A stretch of DNA of 64,000 bases from Sphingomonas alpina (GCF_014490665.1 NZ_CP061038.1:620001-684000); one strand, 5' to 3'. Counted from the first letter of the stretch, positions 28,150 to 38,387 are shown. The notes: generated by a model from the sequence alone, not told the origin. A program made the numbers and translations.

Positions 28150-29004
28150 ATGCCTGTGATGGCCGGGAGAGCGATCGCCCGGGGCTGGATCGTCTGGGGG
28201 GTGAGTCTCGTTGTCCTGATGGGCGCCTTTCTGTTGTTCGCCTATGTCATCGGCTGGCCGACCTTGCCGGACGGCTGCATCACCCAGGGCTGTTATTGCG
28301 AGTATTTCTCGCACGCCGATGTCACCAATGGCGCCAAGGGTGTTCGACAGCACGTAAACACCTGGTCCAATCTTTACGCCATCGGCACCAGCTTCTTCGT
28401 GGCCTGGCAGCTCAGCCGCGACCGGGCGGGTGGGGCATCCCCCAACGTCATCCGTTCTGACGATCCGATTGCGGATCTCTATGTCTTCGTGGTGCTGTTC
28501 CTGGGATTGGGCAGCATGTGGCTGCACGGCTCGATCGCGAAACAGGTGTCATGGATCGACGGCCTGTCGATGTACACCTTCACCGGCTATCTGATCTTCT
28601 ACACGCTGAACCGCTGGCTGGTGCGAACCGGAATCGATGCGGGAATCCGCAAGAAGATCTTCTGGGCGGGCTATGTCGTGACTGTCGGCAGCTTTGCGAC
28701 GGTCTCGGCCTTGGGCGTGCCTGCCGAGATCCTGATCCTGACCATGGTCCTTGTCTATTTCGTGCTTGAATTCCGGTTTGCCGGGTTCATCGCCGCGCCA
28801 CGCGCGCGTCGCTACTGGATCATCGGTATCGCGGCGATCGCGATCGCCACAATATTCTGGCAATTGTCCAAGACCGGCGGACCGCTGTGCGATCCCCATA
28901 GCTGGTTTCAGCCGCATGGATTGCTGTGGCATACGCTCGCGGGCGTCACGGCGGTGATGATGTACCTCTATTGGCGGCGCGAGAATGTGCCCGATGGACG
29001 ATAG
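28150..29004 (+). CDS. Alkaline-ceramidase-like membrane hydrolase (CREST superfamily)
   Basis: 284-residue integral membrane protein with about seven hydrophobic helices. The CREST zinc-hydrolase pattern can be read: Ser122-x3-His126 in GSMWLHGS, Asp137 in WIDGLS, and His256 and His261 in QPHGLLWHTL; NTWSNLYAIGTSFF and an early CEY (about residues 50-52) also match the ceramidase family layout. In that family the residues hold zinc and cleave the amide of ceramides. His-x4-His instead of the usual His-x3-His spacing is a deviation. Sphingomonads contain sphingolipids, so turnover of their own or foreign ceramides is plausible. Confidence 0.75.
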   Translation: MPVMAGRAIARGWIVWGVSLVVLMGAFLLFAYVIGWPTLPDGCITQGCYCEYFSHADVTNGAKGVRQHVNTWSNLYAIGTSFFVAWQLSRDRAGGASPNVIRSDDPIADLYVFVVLFLGLGSMWLHGSIAKQVSWIDGLSMYTFTGYLIFYTLNRWLVRTGIDAGIRKKIFWAGYVVTVGSFATVSALGVPAEILILTMVLVYFVLEFRFAGFIAAPRARRYWIIGIAAIAIATIFWQLSKTGGPLCDPHSWFQPHGLLWHTLAGVTAVMMYLYWRRENVPDGR

Positions 29005-29165
29005 CCGGGCGGCTCGCTGAAGCTCGCTGCGGGCTGCCCATTTTACCGTACCGGACGGTTGCGCGGCGGCCTCTTCTTCGGCAGTCAGCGGGCGATCGCG
29101 GGAGTGCCCGCATCACCCATTTTGCCACTGAGCCTTGCTCATGGTGACCGCCAGGAGATTGAAGA

Positions 29166-29510
29166 ATGACCATCACGCGCATCGATGCAGGCCCCCGCAT
29201 GAGCCAGGCCGTGATCCATGGCGACACCGTCTATCTGGCCGGCCAGGTCGGCGCGCCGGGTGAGAGCGTCACCGCGCAGACCGAGGCGGTACTGGCGCAG
29301 GTCGAGTCACTGCTCGCGCGGGCCGGCAGCGACAAATCGAAGATTCTCATGGCCACGATCTGGCTCGCCGACATGGCCGATTTTGCCGAGATGAATGCGG
29401 TCTGGGATGTCTGGGTCGGCGGGCTCGACGCACCGGCACGTGCGACCGGCGAGGCAAAGCTGGCGACGCCGGACTATAAGGTCGAAGTGATCGTCATCGC
29501 GGCGCGCTGA
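29166..29510 (+). CDS. RidA family protein (YjgF/YER057c/UK114)
   Basis: 114-residue member of the RidA family, which hydrolyses reactive enamine/imine intermediates to the keto acid and ammonia. Recognisable are the start ITRIDAGPRMSQAVIHGDTVYLAGQVG, AQTEAVLAQVESLLARAGSDKSKILMATIWLADM in pattern, and the end KVEVIVIAA. It ends with EAKLATPDYKVEV in place of the classic RxxV-active arginine motif, so it may belong to a RidA subfamily rather than true RidA. AGGAG lies before the ATG. It converges with the hut operon, 5 bp apart. Confidence 0.88.
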   Translation: MTITRIDAGPRMSQAVIHGDTVYLAGQVGAPGESVTAQTEAVLAQVESLLARAGSDKSKILMATIWLADMADFAEMNAVWDVWVGGLDAPARATGEAKLATPDYKVEVIVIAAR

Positions 29511-29515
29511 AACGC

Positions 29516-30121
29516 TTATCCTGCCGATGCCCCGGAACGGGCGTCGGCAGGCATGATCTCGATCAGCAATGCCGGTCCGCTCAACTCGAAGCGTTCTTCC
29601 CGCCCATCCGTTGCGGACACCAGCAGCGCATCGAAGCGGGTAAGCTGATAGCTACCCGCCCCGCACCTCATCTCGATATCGTTGGTGGCGACGATCAGGC
29701 GCGTTTCTAAGCGCGTCGCCGGGATATCGATGACGCCGGCGGGCAGATGCCGGATCGCGCCCGTCATCAGTCCGCGCCGGACCATGAGGTTCAGGTCCGT
29801 GACCGGACCACGGATCGGCGTGCCATTGACCGCGATATCGCCGGGAAAGGGATGGGCGGCGGTTTCCGGAGTCAGGGCGAGAGGCGGATCGCCCGCGCCG
29901 AAATCCAGTTCGAGCCGTCCCAGCAGCACCATCAATACGCGGTCGATGCCCGGGAAGGACGAGAACGGACCCGCTTCCCGGACATCGGCCATGCTCAGCC
30001 GCCAGTCGAAATCGTCCATCGCGCTGCCTGTGGGAAAGGCGCAGATATCCCGCGTCACGCCGCCGCCATTCTTCCATGGCCGGGGGGTGCGATCGGCGGC
30101 GCGAAGGACCTGGTGCGTCAT
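29516..30121 (-). CDS. hutD: HutD family protein
   Basis: 201-residue cupin-like protein of the HutD/Ves family, found in many hut operons and thought to limit histidine catabolism or sense its product. Family landmarks: [13 protein letters not shown] near residue 16, [29 protein letters not shown], and DLNLMVRRG. The ATG at 30121 is used; it overlaps the hutU stop (ATGA), showing translational coupling. It is the last gene of the minus-strand hut arm. Confidence 0.9.
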   Translation of the reverse strand: MTHQVLRAADRTPRPWKNGGGVTRDICAFPTGSAMDDFDWRLSMADVREAGPFSSFPGIDRVLMVLLGRLELDFGAGDPPLALTPETAAHPFPGDIAVNGTPIRGPVTDLNLMVRRGLMTGAIRHLPAGVIDIPATRLETRLIVATNDIEMRCGAGSYQLTRFDALLVSATDGREERFELSGPALLIEIMPADARSGASAG

Positions 30122-31785
30122 CCCAGGATGCCGGGCAGGTCGAGACCCTTTTCCCGTGCGCAATCGAGCGCGATGTCATAGCCCGCATCGGCATGACGCA
30201 TCACGCCGGTAGCGGGATCGTTCCACAGCACGCGCTCCAGCCGCTTCGCCGCTTCGGGCGTGCCGTCGGCGACGATCACCATCCCGGAATGCTGGGAATA
30301 GCCCATGCCGACGCCGCCGCCGTGGTGGAGCGACACCCAGGTCGCGCCCGATGCGGTATTGAGCAGCGCGTTGAGCAGCGGCCAGTCGGATACGGCGTCG
30401 CTGCCGTCCTTCATCGCCTCGGTCTCGCGATTGGGGCTGGCGACCGACCCGCTGTCGAGGTGGTCGCGGCCGATCACCACCGGCGCCTTGAGCTCGCCGC
30501 TCGCGACCATTTCGTTGAACGCGAGGCCGAGGCGATGACGATCGCCAAGGCCGACCCAGCAGATGCGCGCCGGCAGGCCCTGGAAGTGGATCTTCTCCCG
30601 CGCCATGTCGAGCCAGCGATGGAGATGCGCATTGTCGGGCAGCAGCTCCTTCACCTTGGCGTCGGTCTTGTAGATGTCCTCCGGATCGCCCGACAGCGCC
30701 GCCCAGCGGAACGGGCCGATGCCGCGGCAGAAGAGCGGGCGGATATAGGCGGGCACGAAGCCGGGGAAGTCGAACGCGTTGGCGACGCCTTCGTCCTTCG
30801 CCACCTGGCGGATATTATTGCCATAATCGACCGTCGGCACCCCGGCCTGCTGGAAGTCGAGCATCGCCTGGACATGCACCGCCATCGATGCCTTGGCCGC
30901 CGCTGCGACGGCTTCTGGTTGGCGCTCGCGGCGCTCGACCCATTCGGCGACCGTCCAGCCGGCAGGGAGATAGCCATTGATCGGATCATGTGCCGAAGTC
31001 TGGTCGGTCAGCAGGTCGGGGCGGATGCCGCGCCGGAACATCTCGGGCAGAATCTCCGCCGCATTGCCGAGCAGGCCGACCGAGATCGCCTTGCCCTCGG
31101 CCTTGGCCTGATCGAGCATTGCCAGTGCGTCGTCGATCGTTTCCGCCGCCTTATCGAGATAGCCGGTGCGCAGACGCATTTCGATTCGGCTCGGCTGGCA
31201 TTCGATCGCCAGGCAGGACGCGCCTGCCATCACCGCGGCGAGCGGTTGTGCACCGCCCATCCCGCCCAGGCCGGCGGTCAGCAGCCAGCGGCCGGTCAGG
31301 TCGCCGCCATAATGCTGGCGGCCCATCTCCACGAAGGTTTCGTATGTACCCTGAACGATGCCCTGCGTGCCGATATAGATCCATGAGCCGGCGGTCATCT
31401 GGCCGTACATCGCCAGACCCTTGCGATCGAGCTCGTTGAAATGCTCCCAATTCGCCCATTTGGGCACCAGGTTGGAATTGGCGATCAGCACGCGCGGAGC
31501 ATTGGCATGGGTACGAAACACGCCAACCGGCTTGCCCGACTGGACCAGCAGGGTCTCGTCATCTTCGAGGCGCCGTAGCGTCTCGACGATCCGGTCGAAA
31601 CTCTGCCAGTCGCGCGCCGCGCGGCCGATGCCGCCATAGACGACCAGCTCTTCGGGGCGTTCGGCGACATCGGGATGGAGATTGTTCATCAGCATCCGGA
31701 GCGGTGCTTCGGTCAGCCAGCTCTTTGCGGAAAGTTCCGTGCCGGTGGCGGCGCGGATGACTCGGCTATTGTCGATACGGCTCAT
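30118..31785 (-). CDS. hutU: Urocanate hydratase
   Basis: Second enzyme of histidine degradation, adding water to urocanate to give imidazolonepropionate, with tightly bound NAD+. The 555 residues are full length, with [22 protein letters not shown], the NAD region [25 protein letters not shown] and the C-terminal [18 protein letters not shown]. It lies in the order hutI-hutH-hutG-hutU-hutD on the minus strand with 16 bp from hutG. Confidence 0.97.
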   Translation of the reverse strand: MSRIDNSRVIRAATGTELSAKSWLTEAPLRMLMNNLHPDVAERPEELVVYGGIGRAARDWQSFDRIVETLRRLEDDETLLVQSGKPVGVFRTHANAPRVLIANSNLVPKWANWEHFNELDRKGLAMYGQMTAGSWIYIGTQGIVQGTYETFVEMGRQHYGGDLTGRWLLTAGLGGMGGAQPLAAVMAGASCLAIECQPSRIEMRLRTGYLDKAAETIDDALAMLDQAKAEGKAISVGLLGNAAEILPEMFRRGIRPDLLTDQTSAHDPINGYLPAGWTVAEWVERRERQPEAVAAAAKASMAVHVQAMLDFQQAGVPTVDYGNNIRQVAKDEGVANAFDFPGFVPAYIRPLFCRGIGPFRWAALSGDPEDIYKTDAKVKELLPDNAHLHRWLDMAREKIHFQGLPARICWVGLGDRHRLGLAFNEMVASGELKAPVVIGRDHLDSGSVASPNRETEAMKDGSDAVSDWPLLNALLNTASGATWVSLHHGGGVGMGYSQHSGMVIVADGTPEAAKRLERVLWNDPATGVMRHADAGYDIALDCAREKGLDLPGILG

Positions 31786-31801
31786 GATGAATGACCTCTT
31801 C

Positions 31802-32611
31802 TCAAGCGCGGGCGAAGGCGAGGCACGCCTTCAGGATGTCGGTAAGGGTGGCGGTCAGCGGCGCCGCGAAGCCGGGATCGAACGGCGTCGGCCAGTTTGC
31901 GGGCGTCGGCGCGTCCGGCTCGGGCATATAGCCACGGATCGCGAGTTCCATCTGGATGGCGTGCACGCCGTCAGCCGGCCGGGCATAATGGCGCGTCGTC
32001 CAGCCGCCCTTGAAGCGACCGTTGAGGACATGGCCACGCCCGCTTGCCGCACAGATCGCCTCGACCGCGGCGGCAAGGTCGGGCGCGCAGGTGGCGCCGT
32101 CATTGGTGCCGATGTTGAACTGCGGCAGTTCGCCGTCGAACAGGCGCGGGATGCGGCTGCGGATCGAATGCGCATCGTACAGGACGATGCGGGGATGGGC
32201 GCTGCGCAGCCGGGCGATCTCGTCGGCAAGGGCGGCGTGATAAGGATCGAACCAGGTCTCGCGGCGCCGGGCGATCTCCGCATCGTCGGGCGTCGTCGCG
32301 GCATAGAGCGGTGCGCCGTCGAAATCGGTGGTCGGGCACAGCTCGGTCGTCGCCTGGCCGGGATAGAGCGATGCGCCCGAGGGATCGCGGTTGCAATCGA
32401 TCACGCTGCGCGAGATGCGCGTGCGGATGGTGGTCGCGCCGAGATCGCGCGCAAAGGCGTAAAGCTGGTCGATCCACCAATCGGCATCGCGGCGTGCCAG
32501 CCAGGATGAGACGAACTGCCCCTCGAGCGCGGGCGGCAATTCGGTCCCGGTGTGCGGGAAGGCGATGATCAGCGGCGCATCGCCGCGATGCACTTCGAGC
32601 CAGTCGGTCAT
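31802..32611 (-). CDS. hutG: N-formylglutamate deformylase
   Basis: Hydrolyses N-formylglutamate to glutamate and formate, last step of the five-step histidine route. Family features: FPHTGTELP at residue 18, [26 protein letters not shown] and [10 protein letters not shown]. 269 residues, full length. Its ATG overlaps the hutH stop by four bases. Presence together with hutF shows the pathway runs through formylglutamate rather than direct formimidoylglutamase. Confidence 0.95.
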   Translation of the reverse strand: MTDWLEVHRGDAPLIIAFPHTGTELPPALEGQFVSSWLARRDADWWIDQLYAFARDLGATTIRTRISRSVIDCNRDPSGASLYPGQATTELCPTTDFDGAPLYAATTPDDAEIARRRETWFDPYHAALADEIARLRSAHPRIVLYDAHSIRSRIPRLFDGELPQFNIGTNDGATCAPDLAAAVEAICAASGRGHVLNGRFKGGWTTRHYARPADGVHAIQMELAIRGYMPEPDAPTPANWPTPFDPGFAAPLTATLTDILKACLAFARA

Positions 32612-34139
32612 GCCGTCACGCCGGGCAAGTCGAGCCCCGCCGCCTCGATCAGCGCGCCCGAGCGGACCAGCAGGTTCGCAGCCTCCATATCAGGGTGGAA
32701 ATGCCGGTCGTCGGCCAGCGTCGGCACATCCCGGCGCAGCCGCGCGCGGGCCGCTTCGAGTGCTGCACTCGATGCCAGCGGGGCATGGAAGTCGCAGCCC
32801 TGGCTGGCGGCAAGCAGCTCGATGCCGATGACCGCGCTGGCATTGGCGGTCATGTCCAGCAACCGGCGCGCACCATGCGCCGCCATCGACACATGATCCT
32901 CCTGATTGGCGGAGGTCGGGATCGAATCGACACTGGCGGGATAGGCGCGCTGCTTGTTCTCGGACACCAGGGCGGCGGCGGTAACCTGCGGGATCATGAA
33001 GCCCGAATTGAGTCCGGGATGCGGGGTGAGGAAAGCAGGCAGGCCGGACAAAGCGGGATCGACCAGCATCGCGATCCGCCGTTCCGCGATCGACCCGATC
33101 TCGCACACCGCCAGCGCGATCATGTCGGCGGCGAAGGCGACCGGCTCGGCATGGAAATTCCCCCCCGACAGCGCTTCGTCGGTCTCGGCGAAGATCAGCG
33201 GATTGTCGGACACGCCATTGCCCTCGGTCTCCAGCGTGAAGGCGGCCTGGCGCAATATGTCGAGCGCGGCGCCCATCACCTGCGGCTGGCAGCGCAGGCA
33301 ATAGGGATCCTGCACACGAACATCGTCGACCAGATGGCTGGCGCGGATCGCCGATCCGGCCATCAGCGTGCGCAGCGCATCGGCGGTTTCGATCTGGCCG
33401 CGGTGCCGGCGCAGCGCCTGGATGCGCGGATCGAACGGCGTATCGGACCCCTTGGCGGCTTCGGTCGACAGCGCACCGGTGACCAGCGCCGACTGGAACA
33501 GCCGCTCCGCCTCGAACAGCCCGGCAAGCGCATTGGCGTTGGAGAATTGCGTGCCGTTGAGCAGCGCCAGGCCTTCCTTGGGGCCGAGTTCCAGCGGCGC
33601 CAGGCCGGCCTCTTTCAGCGCGAGTTCGGCGGGCTTCCGTGCTTCACCGACAAAGATCTCGCCGACACCGATCATCGCCGCGGCCATATGCGCGAGCGGC
33701 GCGAGATCACCGCTTGCGCCGACCGAACCCTGTGCCGGGATGACCGGGGTCAGGCCCAGGCGCAGCATCGCCTCAAGCAATGCCACCGTTTCGGGCCGCA
33801 CGCCGGACGCGCCCTGGGCGAGACTGGCGAGCTTCAGCGCCATCATCAGGCGGATCACCGGCACAGGGGAGGGGCGCCGGTGCCGGCGGCATGGCTCAGC
33901 ACGATATTACGCTGTAGCGTGGCGAGATCTTCGTCGCCGATGCGCACGCTTGCCAGCTTTCCGAAGCCGGTATTGATGCCATAGACCGGCTGCCCCTTGG
34001 CGAGGATGCGGGCAACGGCGTCCGCGCTGGCGCGGATCACCGCCGCCGATACGGGATCGAGCCCGGCCGGCGCGCCGCGATAGATGGCGCGCCACTGCAA
34101 CAGCGTCACAGCGCCGGGTACCAAGGTGATGTCGGTCAT
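32608..34139 (-). pseudogene. hutH: Histidine ammonia-lyase, single-base frameshift
   Basis: First enzyme of histidine degradation, giving urocanate and ammonia. The N-terminal part from ATG 34139 ([31 protein letters not shown]) ends early at a stop at 33855; the rest continues in another frame from [19 protein letters not shown] and carries the MIO-forming [14 protein letters not shown], and [13 protein letters not shown] further on. Adding one base within the GGGGAGGGG run at 33866-33874 (C run on the coding strand) restores the usual [19 protein letters not shown]. All other hut genes are intact, so a sequencing indel is likely, but true inactivation cannot be excluded. Confidence 0.9.
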
Positions 34140-35341
34140 TTGCCTCTCCAGACGCGGGCATGGAGCGGGTTCAGCCCCATGCGGTAAACAAGCTCGGCGG
34201 GACGTTCGATGTCCCAGATTGCCAGGTCGCAGCTCTTGCCGGCATCAAGCGTGCCGGTCTCGTCCTGGAGACCGAGTGCGCGGGCGGCATTGCGGGTGAC
34301 GCCGGCAAGGCATTCGTCGACGGTCAACCGGAACAGGGTCGCAGCCATGTTCATGGTCAGCAGCAATGAGGTCAGCGGTGAGGTACCGGGATTACAATCG
34401 GTAGCGATCGCTATCGAAACTCCGGCCGCGCGCAATGCGTCGATCGGCGGCAGCTTCGTCTCGCGCACGAAGTAAAAGGCGCCGGGCAGCAAGGTGGCGA
34501 CAGTGCCCGCTTTGGCCATTGCCGCGATGCCGTCATCGTCGAGATATTCGAGATGGTCGGCGGAAAGCGCACCATGCCGTGCGGCCAGCGCCGCGCCATG
34601 CAGGTTGGACAATTGCTCGGCATGGAGCTTGACGGGAAGTCCCCGCGCCGCGGCGGCATCGAAGATGCGTCCGGTCTGCGCCGCGGAAAAACCAATGCCT
34701 TCGCAAAAGGCGTCGACCGCGTCGGCCAGGCCGGCATCGGCGACCGCCGGGATCATCTCGTTGCAGACCGAGTCGATATAGCCGTCCGCATCGCCGGCAT
34801 ATTCTGGTGGTAAGGCATGGGCGCCGAGAAAGGTCGTGACGACGCCGACCGGCCGGTGCGTACCGAGTGCGCGCGCCGCGCGCAGCATGCGCAACTCGGC
34901 ATCAAGCGCGAGGCCATAGCCCGACTTGATCTCGATCGTGGTGACCCCCTCGGCGATCAGCGCGTCGAGGCGGGGCAGGGCGGAGGCGACAAGCTGTTCC
35001 TCGCTGGCGCCGCGCGTTGCCTTCATGGTCGAGACGATGCCGCCGCCGGCGCGGGCAATCTCTTCGTAAGAGGCGCCGTTCAGCCGCAACTCGAATTCAT
35101 GCGCGCGGTCGCCGCCATGGACGAGATGGGTGTGGCAATCGATCAGGCCGGGCGTAATCCACCGGCCCGCGCAGTCGATCGTTTCGATGGCGTCGAACGC
35201 GGGGGCCTCCGCCGCCAGGCCGGCATAGATGATTCGCCCGGCGGTGGCGGCAAGAACGCCCTGATCGACGATGCCCAGGCCGTCTCGCGCCCCCGCCATC
35301 GTCACGAGCCGCGCATTGGTCCAGATCCTGTCACACTGCAT
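34136..35341 (-). CDS. hutI: Imidazolonepropionase
   Basis: Third enzyme of histidine degradation; metal-dependent amidohydrolase opening the imidazolone ring to formimidoylglutamate. Metal motif [16 protein letters not shown] near residue 70, [12 protein letters not shown], and [16 protein letters not shown] are typical. 401 residues. Stop overlaps hutH start (ATGA). As first gene of the minus arm, its leader contains the HutC-type site. Confidence 0.97.
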   Translation of the reverse strand: MQCDRIWTNARLVTMAGARDGLGIVDQGVLAATAGRIIYAGLAAEAPAFDAIETIDCAGRWITPGLIDCHTHLVHGGDRAHEFELRLNGASYEEIARAGGGIVSTMKATRGASEEQLVASALPRLDALIAEGVTTIEIKSGYGLALDAELRMLRAARALGTHRPVGVVTTFLGAHALPPEYAGDADGYIDSVCNEMIPAVADAGLADAVDAFCEGIGFSAAQTGRIFDAAAARGLPVKLHAEQLSNLHGAALAARHGALSADHLEYLDDDGIAAMAKAGTVATLLPGAFYFVRETKLPPIDALRAAGVSIAIATDCNPGTSPLTSLLLTMNMAATLFRLTVDECLAGVTRNAARALGLQDETGTLDAGKSCDLAIWDIERPAELVYRMGLNPLHARVWRGK

Positions 35342-35395
35342 GCGCCATTTCCCCGTCCGGGATCACTGAAGTCGATCATTGCACCGCTGCGCTAG

Positions 35396-35409
35396 AATGT
35401 ATAGACATA
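35396..35409. promoter_or_regulatory. HutC operator between the two hut arms
   Basis: AATGTATAGACATA holds GTATAGAC at 35399-35406, which matches the HutC-subfamily GntR consensus GTMTAKAC exactly, flanked by ATGT/ACAT arms. It lies 55 bp before the hutI start and about 165 bp before the hutF start, so one dimer could repress both directions. In known systems urocanate is the inducer. The consensus is from the GntR literature as I recall it. Confidence 0.7.
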
Positions 35410-35491
35410 AAGTCACGGGAGGCCAGAACGAGCATGAACCTCGACGCAGCGAAACGGCTAAGGCACCAGATGTTTTTAAGTTTGCGCGTCT

Positions 35492-35552
35492 CTCCTTGTG
35501 CTCCCGCGAAGGCGGGAGCCCAGACTGGGTCCCCGCCTTCGCGGGGACACAC
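35492..35552. repeat. Type C palindromic repeat, copy 1 (in hutF leader)
   Basis: Two strong hairpin units, CCCGCGAAGGCGGG and CCCCGCCTTCGCGGGG, around a central CCCAGACTGGG. Across about 60 bp it is the near-identical inverse of the copy at 43868-43935. It ends 21 bp before the hutF start, so it must be part of the hutF leader RNA if transcription starts near the HutC site. Confidence 0.85.
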
Positions 35553-35573
35553 ACTCCGGGTTGGTCAGGATCA

Positions 35574-36938
35574 ATGATGTTTGCCGCGAGCCATCACTTC
35601 TCCTCCGTGCTTCTGGCCGATGGCTGGGCACGGAATGTCCGCCTGTCGGTCGGCAATGGCCGGATCACCGCGATCGAGCGCAACGCCGCCGCCGGCCCCG
35701 ATGACGAGCGGCACCAGGTCGCGGTGCCGGGCATTCCCAACCTGCACAGCCACGCCTTTCAGCGCGGCATGGCCGGCCTTGCCGAAGTGCGCGGCGCGAA
35801 TGACGACAGTTTCTGGACCTGGCGCGAGGTCATGTACCGGTTCGTCGACCGGCTCTCACCCGACGATCTCCGCGCGATCGCGTCGCTGGCGTATCTGGAG
35901 ATGCTGGAGAGCGGTTTCACCCGGGTCGGCGAGTTTCACTATCTCCATCATGATCGCGATGGCACACGCTTTTCCGATCCGATCGAGATGAGCGCGGCGA
36001 TCTTCGCTGCCGCTGCCGAAACCGGCATCGGGCTGACCCATCTGCCGGTATTCTACGCGCATTCCGGTTTCGGCGGAGCGACGCCCGGCAGCGGGCAGCG
36101 GCGCTTCCTGCATGATCCCGATGCGTTCGCCTCACTGCTCGACCGGCTTCGTGCCGCGGCCGCGCCACTGGGTGATGCGATTGTCGGTCTTGCCCCGCAC
36201 AGCCTGCGCGCCGTGACGCAGGAGGAGCTTGGTCTGCTGGCGGAACTGGCCGGCGCGGGGCCGATCCACATTCATATCGCCGAACAGGTCAAGGAGGTTG
36301 AGGACTGCATCGCCTGGAGCGGTGCGCGGCCGGTCGAATGGCTGCTCGATCATGTCGCGGTCGATCGTCGCTGGTGTCTCGTCCATGCCACGCATGTCAC
36401 CGATGCAGAAGCGAGGGCGATCGCGGCCAGCGGCGCCGTGGTCGGCCTGTGCCCGATCACCGAAGCCAATCTCGGCGACGGCATCTTCCCGGCACAGCCC
36501 TTCCTCGCGGCGGGCGGTACTTATGGGATCGGATCGGATTCGAACGTCCTGATCGATGCGACGGAGGAGATGCGGCTGCTCGAATATGGCCAGCGGCTGG
36601 CCGGCCTCAAGCGCAACGCTCTCGCGCGCGGGGCGGGTGGATCGACCGGGCAGGATATCTATCTCGCCGCGCTTGCGGGCGGAGGGCAGGCGCTGGGCGT
36701 CGACCCGGCGATCGCGGTCGGTCACGCGGCCGATTTCGTCACGCTTGACCGGTCCAACCCCAGCCTGATCGGTCGCGAAGAGGGCGCGCTGCTCGACGCG
36801 CTGATATTTGCCGGCGGACGATCGGCAATCGATTCGGTCTGGCGCCGTGGCCGCAAGCTGGTTAGCGGCGGCCGTCACCTGCGTCGCGATCCGATCGTCG
36901 CCGACTATCGGCGGGTGCTGGAGAAACTGATCCTGTGA
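35574..36938 (+). CDS. hutF: Formimidoylglutamate deiminase
   Basis: Amidohydrolase converting N-formimidoylglutamate to N-formylglutamate and ammonia. Metal motif NLHSHAFQRGMAG at residue 54, LPVFYAHSGFGG, HIHIAEQVKEVEDC, and the Asp region GIGSDSNVLIDATEEMR fit the HutF family; 454 residues. The ATGs at 35574 and 35577 are preceded by AGGA; the open frame continues upstream through the type C repeat but that part is non-coding. First gene of the plus arm. Confidence 0.95.
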   Translation: MMFAASHHFSSVLLADGWARNVRLSVGNGRITAIERNAAAGPDDERHQVAVPGIPNLHSHAFQRGMAGLAEVRGANDDSFWTWREVMYRFVDRLSPDDLRAIASLAYLEMLESGFTRVGEFHYLHHDRDGTRFSDPIEMSAAIFAAAAETGIGLTHLPVFYAHSGFGGATPGSGQRRFLHDPDAFASLLDRLRAAAAPLGDAIVGLAPHSLRAVTQEELGLLAELAGAGPIHIHIAEQVKEVEDCIAWSGARPVEWLLDHVAVDRRWCLVHATHVTDAEARAIAASGAVVGLCPITEANLGDGIFPAQPFLAAGGTYGIGSDSNVLIDATEEMRLLEYGQRLAGLKRNALARGAGGSTGQDIYLAALAGGGQALGVDPAIAVGHAADFVTLDRSNPSLIGREEGALLDALIFAGGRSAIDSVWRRGRKLVSGGRHLRRDPIVADYRRVLEKLIL

Positions 36939-37651
36939 CCCTGTCGCTGCACGAACGCATCCGCACCGACATCGAGACCGGCATTCTTTCCGGCAAGCTC
37001 GCGCCGGACCAGCGCATCCCGGTCGAGCATGAGCTGATGGAAGTCTATGGCTGTTCGCGGATGACGGTGAACAAGGCGCTGTCGGCGCTGGTCGCCGCAG
37101 GATTGATCGATCGCCGCAAGCGCGCCGGATCGTTCGTCGCGCGGCCCAAGGTCGATTCGATGGTGCTCGACGTGCCGGATCTGGCCGCCGAAGTGGCGAA
37201 GCGCGGCGGCGTGTATGGCTACCGGCTTCTCATTCGCAAGGTTCGCGCGCCCGATCGTGACAAGGGCGAGGAGCAGGCCCTGGCCGGGACCGGCAAGCTG
37301 CTTCAGATCGACGGTATTCACCTGGCGGACGGCGTGCCGCTGGCGGTCGAACGCCGCCTGATCAGCCTGGCTGCGGTACCGGCGATCGAGGAGATCGATC
37401 CGGAGGTCGAATCGCCGGGCGGCTGGCTGCTGCGCCATGTCCCCTGGACCGAAGCGGAAACCCGTATTTCAGCAGTCCCGGCCGAGGGGGAGACGGCGAC
37501 GCTGCTCGGCGTCGGCCCGACGACGCCCTGCCTGCTGGTCGAGCGCCAGACCTGGCGCGGCAAGGAACGCATCACGTCGGTACAGCAATATTTCCTTGGC
37601 GATCAATATAGCCTGGTCGCCCGGTTCGGGCACGGCGTGCCGGCGAAGTAA
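36935..37651 (+). CDS. hutC: Histidine utilisation repressor HutC (GntR family)
   Basis: GntR-type winged-helix regulator (residues 1-70: DIETGILSGKLAPDQRIPVEHELM, SRMTVNKALSALVAAGLIDRR in pattern) with a C-terminal UTRA effector domain ending with VQQYFLGDQYSLVARFG. It starts at GTG 36935, overlapping the hutF stop (GTGA). Expected to bind the site at 35396-35409 and release with urocanate. Its cotranscription with hutF gives negative autoregulation if that site controls the plus arm. Confidence 0.95.
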   Translation: MTLSLHERIRTDIETGILSGKLAPDQRIPVEHELMEVYGCSRMTVNKALSALVAAGLIDRRKRAGSFVARPKVDSMVLDVPDLAAEVAKRGGVYGYRLLIRKVRAPDRDKGEEQALAGTGKLLQIDGIHLADGVPLAVERRLISLAAVPAIEEIDPEVESPGGWLLRHVPWTEAETRISAVPAEGETATLLGVGPTTPCLLVERQTWRGKERITSVQQYFLGDQYSLVARFGHGVPAK

Positions 37652-37743
37652 GCGGACGTTTGCGATCCGGGTCGCACGCGTGGAGTCAGCTCTTGCGCCG
37701 ATGGCGCGGTGGTCAGTTTACTATCAAGCTGTGTCGACCCTGA

Positions 37744-37870
37744 CCCATTCTTTGCTTCCCCGGCGCAGGCCGGGGCCCAGTCGTGAAACAGCCGGCAACC
37801 GCTGTGGTGCTTCGTTACCTTGACCTTTCCGACTGGGCCCCGGCCTGCACCGGGGAAGCAGTAAGAATTA
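37744..37870. repeat. Type B palindromic repeat, copy 2
   Basis: Left arm from CCATTCTTTGCTTCCCCGG (37746 on) and right arm ending CGGGGAAGCAGTAAGAATTA (to 37870) are inverse copies, with GGGGCCCAGTCGTGAAACA inside as in copy 1 at 11574-11757. It follows the hutC stop by about 90 bp and can fold as one long hairpin, so it may end hutFC transcription. Confidence 0.8.
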
Positions 37871-37988
37871 GGCCTTGAACCCAAAAATGGGGGCCGCTTA
37901 CGCATGGGGTGAACGGCAAAAATTGGTGAAAAGTGAGCTTGAAGCTTTGGACAGCGAAATGATGGAAGCCGACACTCCGAGTTGCCGA

Positions 37989-38387
37989 TCAGTTCCCTTG
38001 GGCCAGCGGCAACATAGCGCTTCGCAAGCTCTCAATCGCCTCCTTATCCGCCGACCATAACCAGATGTAAGACAGCACGGTTTCGTACCAAACCCAAACA
38101 TACTGAGAGTGCCAGATAAGCGAGCCTTCTATCAAGTCCTCGCACTCGTGCCATCCCGGTAGAGTCAGACGTGCAGCAGGGTTTCGTTCTGCGAATGCCT
38201 CAAGCAGATGCCGATACATAAAATCTTCGCCGTCTGGTGAGCCACACAGAGTGAAGCCCCAACCTTGAGGGCCGGTATTTCTACATTGCGGTGACGCCTC
38301 GACCGGCTCGATACTGTCAAACTGGAAAGCCGCTGTTATGGGTCGCCCCGCGTCTTCAGTTCGCCTTTTCCTCAGCCATTCAAACAC
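37989..38387 (-). CDS. Hypothetical protein, lower GC than neighbours
   Basis: 132-residue protein starting at GTG 38387 with GGAG at 38396-38399. It looks like a soluble, tryptophan-rich protein (SLIWHSQYVWVWYETVLSYIWLWSADKEA in pattern) with no family known to me. GC and codon choice around 37.9-38.5 kb are lower than those of the neighbours, which suggests acquired DNA. No mobility gene is adjacent. It could still be a spurious frame, but composition and start support a gene. Confidence 0.55.
   Translation of the reverse strand: MFEWLRKRRTEDAGRPITAAFQFDSIEPVEASPQCRNTGPQGWGFTLCGSPDGEDFMYRHLLEAFAERNPAARLTLPGWHECEDLIEGSLIWHSQYVWVWYETVLSYIWLWSADKEAIESLRSAMLPLAQGN

Noticed and set aside
35363..35554. 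Peptide VPAKAGTQSGLPPSREHKE, also found at 43804-43989
   Set aside because: It is the translation of the type C palindrome, not a conserved protein.
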